Below, in pieces: positions 58,478-64,000 of a DNA stretch of 64,000 bases (position 1 is the first letter of the stretch; the number at the start of each line of letters is the position of its first letter). A program made the position numbers and the translations under genes. The DNA comes from Zygosaccharomyces rouxii (Eukaryota; Ascomycota; Saccharomycetes; Saccharomycetales; Saccharomycetaceae): NCBI RefSeq assembly GCF_000026365.1, contig NC_012996.1, positions 1,736,001 through 1,800,000 of the forward strand, written 5' to 3'. The notes beneath the pieces were generated by a model. That model had not been told where the DNA came from and ran no database searches. It saw nothing but the letters and a program-made list of their open reading frames with translations.

Positions 58478-59557
58478 ATGGAGGAATCTCGAGTTGAGTT
58501 TGCTACTAGGACTACGCTGCCTCCATGTGCTCTACGTATTTTCCAAGATAAATTTATACTAGTGGGTACTTACCATCTAGACAAACCAACCGGTAATAGA
58601 GTTGGTTCATTAGATATCTACGATGATGAATTGAACCTTTTAAAAAGTAATGAAACTTATGGTGCAATATTAGACTTGAAAATCTCACCATTCGAGAAAG
58701 AACTAGTGGCTACGGCCCATTCTACCGGTAATGTGATGCTATGGAAGATCAAATTCCCGTACGATAATGGGAACATAGAATTGGAATCAATCGTTAATTT
58801 CCAAGTTTTTGAACATGAGGTACTAGTCACATCATTGCATTTTTCTCCATTAGACGCAAACCTTTTGCTAGTGACTGCTACCAGTGGTGAATCCGCCACT
58901 ATAGATATTTCGGCGCAACAGTCCACTAGGCAAATCTCTGTACAAGGTTCCACTAGAGATGTAGTGGAAAATTATGGGGATCAATTTACCAGCTCACATG
59001 GTTTAGAATGCTGGATTGCAGAATTTGCACAGCTGTCGCCATTGCAGGACGTAGTGTTCACTGGAGGTGATGATGCTACTATAATGGCGCACGATTTAAG
59101 ATCAAAGGATTGCATATGGAGTAATAGCAGAATACATGAAGCTGGTGTTGTAGCCATAAAATGTAGTACACCTACGTTCCGCTCTTCTAAGCCAACTTCT
59201 ATCATTACAGGTTCTTATGATGATCATATAAGATCATTAGATCTAAGAATGTTGGGTGATACTATTTATCCCGGACGGAACACACCAGTAGCTCGTAAGA
59301 CGGATCTAAATCTAGGTGGTGGTGTTTGGAGATTTGCTGAATGTCCCGACAAGAATCAGGAATCGGATACTCTGCTTGTTTGTAGAATGTACAACGGTGC
59401 TGCCGTGGTTAACCAAGATAAGAATTCTGACGAATTTAGTGTGATTAACCACTTGAAAAAGGGTCACGATTCAATGTGCTACGGTGGGGATTGGTGCTCC
59501 AAATTTATTGCTACCTGTTCATTCTACGACAATTCACTACAGAGGTGGAACCCATGA
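58478..59557 (+). CDS. DPH7: Diphthine methylesterase Dph7 (WD40)
   Basis: Dph7 (Rrt2, YBR246W) removes a methyl ester from diphthine on eEF2 so that the final amidation of diphthamide can occur. The ATG at 58478 is used (359 residues); the codon before it is GTG. WD40 repeats are visible: PYGAILDLKISPFEKE-like blade at ~60, ATAHSTGNVMLWKI, DVVFTGGDDATIMAHDLRS, SIITGSYDDHIRSLDLRM and LNLGGGVWRFAECP, closing with YGGDWCSKFIATCSFYDNSLQRW. The LGGGVWR motif is typical of Dph7. S. cerevisiae Rrt2 is 387 residues. Synteny with ISW1 is exact. Confidence 0.92.
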   Translation: MEESRVEFATRTTLPPCALRIFQDKFILVGTYHLDKPTGNRVGSLDIYDDELNLLKSNETYGAILDLKISPFEKELVATAHSTGNVMLWKIKFPYDNGNIELESIVNFQVFEHEVLVTSLHFSPLDANLLLVTATSGESATIDISAQQSTRQISVQGSTRDVVENYGDQFTSSHGLECWIAEFAQLSPLQDVVFTGGDDATIMAHDLRSKDCIWSNSRIHEAGVVAIKCSTPTFRSSKPTSIITGSYDDHIRSLDLRMLGDTIYPGRNTPVARKTDLNLGGGVWRFAECPDKNQESDTLLVCRMYNGAAVVNQDKNSDEFSVINHLKKGHDSMCYGGDWCSKFIATCSFYDNSLQRWNP

Positions 59558-59682
59558 CGATAATATTGTATAACACAAAGTACTTTATAATATATTTCAT
59601 TTTACTATGGCGCCAGGTTTTGTCCGGAACCCTTCTCTCGGAACTTTTGACATGGTTAACTCGGACACAGTATTTTGTAGCA

Positions 59683-59709
59683 TGAAAATTTATTATGCGA
59701 GCTCATCGC
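59683..59709 (+). promoter_or_regulatory. RRPE and PAC elements of the LSG1 promoter
   Basis: TGAAAATTTA (59683-59692) matches RRPE and GCTCATCGC (59701-59709) is a full PAC element in reverse orientation. They lie 72-98 bp before the LSG1 ATG, spaced as in known ribosome-biogenesis genes (bound by Stb3 and Tod6/Dot6 respectively). Confidence 0.75.
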
Positions 59710-59780
59710 AAGGTTTAACCACCAGTATTAGCATTAAAAATCTGTAAGACAGGTGGAAGAATCTATATTAACTGATTCCA

Positions 59781-61694
59781 ATGCCTCCAAGAGAAAGTAA
59801 GAAGACATGGAAAGCACCTAGAGGTCCAAAGCCTATTCCTCATAAGAATAAGAACACCGTTGGGCTCGGTAGAGCTATTAAATATGCTCGTCAAAAGGAG
59901 AATGATGTTACGTACCTACCGGGTGGTGAAATGAGATTTACCACTGAGAAGCACGATCCAGATTGGGTTAAATTGAGATCAGTTACTCAAGAATCTTCAC
60001 TAAATGAATTTTTGAATACAGCAGCTTTAGCTGACAAAGATTTTTCTGCTGATCGTGAATCCAATGTCAAAGTGATTCGTATGGATAATGATTCTTCAGT
60101 CACCAACGCATTTTCTTTGAGTAATGAACAACGTTCGAAATTAAGTTCTTTACAGAGAGAGCAAGCGTTTAATCTAATTGTTCCTAGAAGACCACCTTGG
60201 AATGAAAATATGACAAAATTTCAATTGGAAAGACAAGAAAATGATGCATTTTTAGAATGGAGAAGAAGATTGGCACAATTGCAGGAATCTAATGAAGATT
60301 TGGTTCTTACACCATTTGAAAGAAATATTGAAGTTTGGAAGCAATTGTGGAGAGTGGTAGAAAGATGTGATTTAATTGTACAGATTGCAGATGCTAGAAA
60401 TCCACTTTTGTTCAGATCTTTGGATTTAGAAAAGTATACTAAAGAGATTGATGAAAGGAAGCAAAATTTATTGTTGGTAAATAAGGCTGATCTTTTGACT
60501 CCAAAACAAAGAATTGCATGGGGTAAATATTTCCGCCAGAAAAACATCTCCTTTACCTTCTTTTCAGCTCTAAGGGCAAACCAGCTCTTAGATTTACAAG
60601 AAGAATTGAAAGAAACTGTAACCCATCATTATGATGATGATGATGAAGAAGAGTTCAAAGATTTGGATCCTGAATTTTTAGAAAGTATCAAGATTTTGAC
60701 CATTGATGAATTGGATAAATTGTTTTTGGAAAAAGCTCCTAATGAACCTTTGAGACCACCTCTTCCAGGTCAACCACCTTTAATTCAAATTGGTATGGTG
60801 GGTTATCCAAACGTTGGTAAATCTTCTACCATTAATTCTTTGGTTGGTGCCAAGAAAGTGTCTGTCTCATCGACCCCTGGTAAGACTAAGCATTTTCAGA
60901 CTATAAAACTTTCAGATTCAGTAATGCTATGCGATTGTCCTGGTTTAGTTTTCCCCAATTTCGCATACCAAAAGGGTGAATTGGTGTGTAATGGTATTTT
61001 ACCAATCGATCAACTACGTGATTACATGGGGCCTTCTACTTTGGTAGCCGAAAGAATACCCAAATACTATGTGGAGGCTGTATACGGTATTCACATAGAT
61101 ACTCATTCTCCTAACGGTACAGATAAGGGTCAAAACTATACTGCGCAAGAACTGTTAACAGCATATGCTAGAAATCGTGGGTTCATGACACAAGGTTACG
61201 GTTCTGCAGATGAATCCCGTGCTAGTCGTTATATTTTGAAAGATTTCGTAAATGGTAAACTACTATATGTGAACCCACCTCCACATCTGGAGGACGACAC
61301 ACCTTACACTAGGGAAGAATGTGCAGAATTCAATAAAGAACTGTACACGTTTGAGAGATTACCGGAAAATAGGAGGCAGCAACTAGTGGAAGCAGCTAAG
61401 TCTAAGGGATATGATACATTCGATTTGGCTAAAGACTTAGGTAAGTTGACATTTTCAGGTCACCAAGGTGCTGATGAAGGTAAAGAAGCTACTTCCGTTA
61501 CCCATGGTGGTAAACAGGCTGCTCTATACAATACTGTTGATGAACTAGATAGAGAATTCTTCGAAATGAGCAATGTGGAAGGTAAAATGTCTACACCATT
61601 CCATAAAGTGCGTAACGATCCCACGAACAGCAGTAAGAAACACAATAAGAAGAATAAAAAGGCTAAAAAGAGAGCAGCTATGTCTTCTGCATAA
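59781..61694 (+). CDS. LSG1: 60S maturation GTPase Lsg1
   Basis: Lsg1 is the cytoplasmic GTPase that releases the export adaptor Nmd3 from 60S subunits. The 637 residues (640 in S. cerevisiae) show the circularly permuted G-motif order: G4 NKADLL near 233 comes before G1 GYPNVGKSS (about 340-348) and G3 DCPGL (about 384). The conserved N-terminus PPRESKKTWKAPRGPKPIPHKNKNTVGLGRAIKYARQKE and a Lys-rich C-terminal tail (KKHNKKNKKAKKRAA) bind the ribosome. An Asp/Glu run (DDDDEEEFKDLDPEF) sits between G4 and G1. It corresponds to YGL099W. Start is the ATG at 59781. Confidence 0.97.
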   Translation: MPPRESKKTWKAPRGPKPIPHKNKNTVGLGRAIKYARQKENDVTYLPGGEMRFTTEKHDPDWVKLRSVTQESSLNEFLNTAALADKDFSADRESNVKVIRMDNDSSVTNAFSLSNEQRSKLSSLQREQAFNLIVPRRPPWNENMTKFQLERQENDAFLEWRRRLAQLQESNEDLVLTPFERNIEVWKQLWRVVERCDLIVQIADARNPLLFRSLDLEKYTKEIDERKQNLLLVNKADLLTPKQRIAWGKYFRQKNISFTFFSALRANQLLDLQEELKETVTHHYDDDDEEEFKDLDPEFLESIKILTIDELDKLFLEKAPNEPLRPPLPGQPPLIQIGMVGYPNVGKSSTINSLVGAKKVSVSSTPGKTKHFQTIKLSDSVMLCDCPGLVFPNFAYQKGELVCNGILPIDQLRDYMGPSTLVAERIPKYYVEAVYGIHIDTHSPNGTDKGQNYTAQELLTAYARNRGFMTQGYGSADESRASRYILKDFVNGKLLYVNPPPHLEDDTPYTREECAEFNKELYTFERLPENRRQQLVEAAKSKGYDTFDLAKDLGKLTFSGHQGADEGKEATSVTHGGKQAALYNTVDELDREFFEMSNVEGKMSTPFHKVRNDPTNSSKKHNKKNKKAKKRAAMSSA

Positions 61695-62353
61695 GATAAT
61701 AGAAATTCGATTAGAATAAATTTAACAGAAAATATTGTATAGTAATAGTTTTATTCACATTCAGCTTCTCTAGTATAACTTTTACCCGGATCTTGAAATT
61801 TTTCAAAATTGTCCGTATATAAGACGCGATGGGCAATGCAGCGTTAGTCTTTCCTTCACTCTCTTCTCTTTCAGAAAATAGCATGGCTCTTACTACAATC
61901 TGAAGCGTTCAGGAGGGTCTTGATGGTGGTGCCGTAATTGGGGAATTTGGCTTTATGTCGTCTGGAGTTTTTCTAGCTTCATAGAGTCTTCTTCAACTTA
62001 TAGTGTCAAATAGCCATTAAAGGTTCTCATCCAATGCGTCGAGGAGTAAAATTAAGTAGCCTATAGTAGGTTCAATCCACGCCCTTTTCGCTAACAACGA
62101 CTGATATCCCACAGTTCGTAGTTTGATAGTAGGTGGGCGGAAATTCAATCATATCTTATATATTAGCTTTTAGATGAAGTGAATTCTTGATGTGTAGTCT
62201 TATGTGTGTAATGGTTTGAATCTCCCGATTCATTCTGAGTTGCATTCCTAATGGCTTGATATTATTTCTTCAGTGTTTTTAAAAGAACCTTGAACACTTG
62301 AAGTTAACTTGACTTCGCAATAAACACAATTATACGAAGGTTAAAGCTAAACA
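61695..62353. other. 659-bp LSG1-USE1 interval with a promoter-like element
   Basis: No protein gene seen. A Reb1 core site TTACCCG (61782-61788), an AT palindrome TGAAATTTTTCA (61794-61805) and TATATAA (61816-61822) lie about 530 bp before the USE1 ATG, too far to be its ordinary core promoter. This points to an independent transcript in the interval. Confidence 0.55.
61840..62116 (+). ncRNA. Candidate H/ACA snoRNA (snR82 position)
   Basis: S. cerevisiae carries the H/ACA guide RNA snR82 (268 nt) between LSG1 and USE1, as I recall the map. Here a promoter-like TTACCCG/TATATAA pair is followed by about 280 nt ending in CCC-ACA-GTT, with the ACA box at 62111-62113 three bases before the proposed end. 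An AAATTA hinge-box-like sequence (ANANNA) occurs near 62049-62054. I did not establish the two hairpins or the guide pockets, so limits and identity are tentative; the call rests mainly on position. Confidence 0.35.
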
Positions 62354-63106
62354 ATGGATGTTGAGACGAGATATAGGAAGGATATGGACTATGCTAATGA
62401 TCCTCTCCTGTCGTACTTATTGAATACCAAACATCTGGGCAATTTGAGCGTTCTAACAGCGGATGCAGTAAAGAGTGACTTGAAAGGATATGGTAGAAGA
62501 AATAATATCCTACAATATCAAGAACAATATGGGAAGCTTGAATTTGAATGTTTTGAGAATCAACAAGACAGGTTATCGTTGATGTCTAAGGAGTACAGAA
62601 CTTGTGAGGAAAGTCAACGGACCAGAAGATTTAGTGTTGATTTTGATGTCCCTGGAGTGGAGTCAACTGCATCTATTAATGGTGCAGTGGAAGAGGAATT
62701 GGGAAGAGAGGAGAGCGCTGACCAAGAGGGGTTGACAGAATTAAGGAGAAGGTTGCTTGGTAGAAGACATTCGGTGGGTTCGGATGTTGGTAGATCTACA
62801 GATAGACAAATTGAAGATCAAGATAATTTGCAAAACGAATTGGTACAAGATATGACCAAACTTGTAGGTAGCTTGAGACAAGGTGCCACAGCATTTCAAA
62901 ATGCTCTAGACGAAGATAAATTTGTACTGGACGCAGCTGAAATTGGTGTCCAAGTGGCATCAAGAAGTTTGACAGATATAAGCGGTAAATTGAAAAAATA
63001 CGACAAGAAGAAACTGGGCTACCTGTTTTACATTTTGGCAACTTTATTTATGATAATTGGGTTATTGGTGACATTCGTCATAATAAAACTATTTCCTGCG
63101 CTGTGA
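62354..63106 (+). CDS. USE1: ER SNARE Use1
   Basis: Use1 is the Qc-like SNARE of the ER that works with Sec20, Ufe1 and Sec22 in Golgi-to-ER retrograde transport. The 250 residues (245 in S. cerevisiae) have a SNARE-like helical region at about 155-220 (DNLQNELVQDMTKLVGSLRQGATAFQNALDEDKFVLDAAE, ending in the RSLTDISGKLKKYDKKK linker). A single C-terminal anchor spans about 226-248 (LGYLFYILATLFMIIGLLVTF). It corresponds to YGL098W, next to LSG1. A GAAT tetranucleotide repeat follows the stop. Confidence 0.93.
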   Translation: MDVETRYRKDMDYANDPLLSYLLNTKHLGNLSVLTADAVKSDLKGYGRRNNILQYQEQYGKLEFECFENQQDRLSLMSKEYRTCEESQRTRRFSVDFDVPGVESTASINGAVEEELGREESADQEGLTELRRRLLGRRHSVGSDVGRSTDRQIEDQDNLQNELVQDMTKLVGSLRQGATAFQNALDEDKFVLDAAEIGVQVASRSLTDISGKLKKYDKKKLGYLFYILATLFMIIGLLVTFVIIKLFPAL

Positions 63107-63156
63107 TGAATGAATGAATGAATATATGTAGGTAAATGAAAAAAAAAAAAAAAAAA
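63105..63156. repeat. (GAAT)n and poly(A) tracts in the USE1 3' region
   Basis: About four GAAT units directly after the USE1 stop, then 18 consecutive A at 63139-63156. Confidence 0.85.
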
Positions 63157-63211
63157 GAATAAAGGCAAATTATAACTACTATTTGAATTCTATTTGAAAC
63201 CGCCCCTTGCG

Positions 63212-64000
63212 CTATGCTACACTTCTATACTGTTTTCTCACGGCAATCCATAGGACCCCAGAGAATATTACACTCAGGATGAGGCACCAGATGCAGGGTA
63301 CAAAACTTGAGACTAGCGCCTTGTGGAATGCTTCCAAAATGGAATCAAGATCATCAGTGGGCATATCTTTGTTTCTCAAGAAAGCGTTATCTTTCAGTAG
63401 AAGGGCAAATAACTCATCATTTTTGCCTGCCAGTACTTTGCCCAAAGTCTTCCTTAAGGCATTGGTGAAAACGTTAAATGCAAGGGAAACACTTAAAACG
63501 TTACCTAGCGATCTGAAAAGGAACTGGACGCTGGTGGAAGATGCTTGGCCCTTCCTACCAACTTTAGCCACGTTATAAAGCATAATTGTGACACCTTGTG
63601 AACCTTGACATAATCCTAGGAGCGTAATGCCAAAGATGAGTTGGAAATTTAGGGATTCTGGCACTTTTGTATCTCCATACACCGGTTTTGTGTACCTAAC
63701 AGCTCTATCCAAGAAGTAGTAACCGACCATAGAGATTAATGACATGTAAAAGATGGAAACTCCTGAATAGTAAATGGTAGATTCACGGCTTGGTTTAGCA
63801 ACTTTTTTAATGAGTGCGCCACTTAGCAGGGACCCCACAGAATACGAAATAACGATGCACACAATGTAGGCTCCAGATGTACTGACACTAATCCCCCAAA
63901 CTAATTGTAAGAAAAGCGGGACAATAAAAAGTTCTGTATAGTTTATCATAGAGACTAGACCTTGGATAAATGCCAGCAATCCCAAAGTACCTTTTAAGAC
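63212..64000 (-). CDS. MFS transporter, DHA2/Vba-like, 5' part outside window
   Basis: The frame is open to the right edge, so only the C-terminal 262 residues are seen. At least six hydrophobic segments are visible, with MINYTELFIVPLFLQLVWGISVSTSGAYI, VSYSVGSLLSGALIKK, FGITLLGLCQGSQGVTIMLYNVA and a last segment at CIWCLILSVIFSGVLWIAV. The combination of a PLFLQ-x-V-x-G-type segment, a loop-rich C-terminal half and a short basic tail fits the 14-segment drug:H+ antiporter family, probably near the vacuolar basic-amino-acid Vba group. I cannot name the orthologue: the expected next S. cerevisiae genes (SRM1 or ENP1) are not of this type, so synteny breaks here. Confidence 0.7.
   Translation of the reverse strand, partial: VLKGTLGLLAFIQGLVSMINYTELFIVPLFLQLVWGISVSTSGAYIVCIVISYSVGSLLSGALIKKVAKPSRESTIYYSGVSIFYMSLISMVGYYFLDRAVRYTKPVYGDTKVPESLNFQLIFGITLLGLCQGSQGVTIMLYNVAKVGRKGQASSTSVQFLFRSLGNVLSVSLAFNVFTNALRKTLGKVLAGKNDELFALLLKDNAFLRNKDMPTDDLDSILEAFHKALVSSFVPCIWCLILSVIFSGVLWIAVRKQYRSVA

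Overview
This window is nuclear DNA of a budding yeast of the family Saccharomycetaceae. The genes are compact and mostly intronless, with one ribosomal-protein gene carrying a canonical yeast intron (GTATGT donor, TACTAAC branch point), one intron-containing tRNA-Leu(CAA), and promoters with MCB, Rap1, PAC and RRPE motifs. I recognise about 32 protein genes, nearly all with clear Saccharomyces cerevisiae counterparts.

The gene order says most about the organism. From 1 to about 40.4 kb, genes whose S. cerevisiae counterparts lie on chromosome X (YJL070C to YJL083W) are interleaved, in order and with consistent orientation, first with genes from chromosome II (YBR284W to YBR287W) and then from chromosome XI (YKR014C to YKR020W). 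From about 42.1 to 63.1 kb, counterparts of YGL106W to YGL098W are interleaved in the same way with YBR239C to YBR246W. This is the pattern expected of a lineage that split before the whole-genome duplication (for example Zygosaccharomyces, Torulaspora or Lachancea type). The species itself cannot be named from the window with certainty.

Layout: 0-10.4 kb holds a catalytically dead-looking AMP-deaminase-like gene (5' end outside the window), ARG2, PSF2, a YBR285W-like gene, APE3, JEM1 and a YBR287W-like carrier. 10.4-15 kb holds tRNA-Leu(CAA) and SMC3 with a paired MCB promoter. 15-23.2 kb holds a NET1/TOF2 gene with a very long charged helix, a 2.56-kb divergent intergenic region and a PRY-type CAP gene. 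23.3-40.4 kb holds SCP160, YPT52, MIC60, ARP4, HEL1, IML2, IRS4/TAX4 and VPS51. A D-amino-acid oxidase gene, which has no S. cerevisiae counterpart, sits exactly at the junction of the two synteny blocks. 42-63 kb holds MLC1, ERT1, ARC1, THI2, VPS73, RPL28, an HD-domain nucleotidase, ALG7, SEH1, a glutathione-peroxidase-like gene with a mitochondrial presequence, ISW1, DPH7, LSG1, a candidate snoRNA locus and USE1. An MFS transporter runs off the right edge.

The genes do not form one pathway; this is housekeeping chromosome-arm content. I found no mobile element, CRISPR array, centromere or obvious new multi-gene system. The best leads are smaller: the MCB palindrome of SMC3, the NET1 helix expansion, the long NET1-PRY region with a strong hairpin, a cysteine-rich micro-ORF before VPS51, the breakpoint oxidase gene, the ATG-initiated presequence on the peroxidase, and the LSG1-USE1 ncRNA candidate. 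Several gene starts were moved to an internal ATG because the longest open frame begins at a TTG or GTG.
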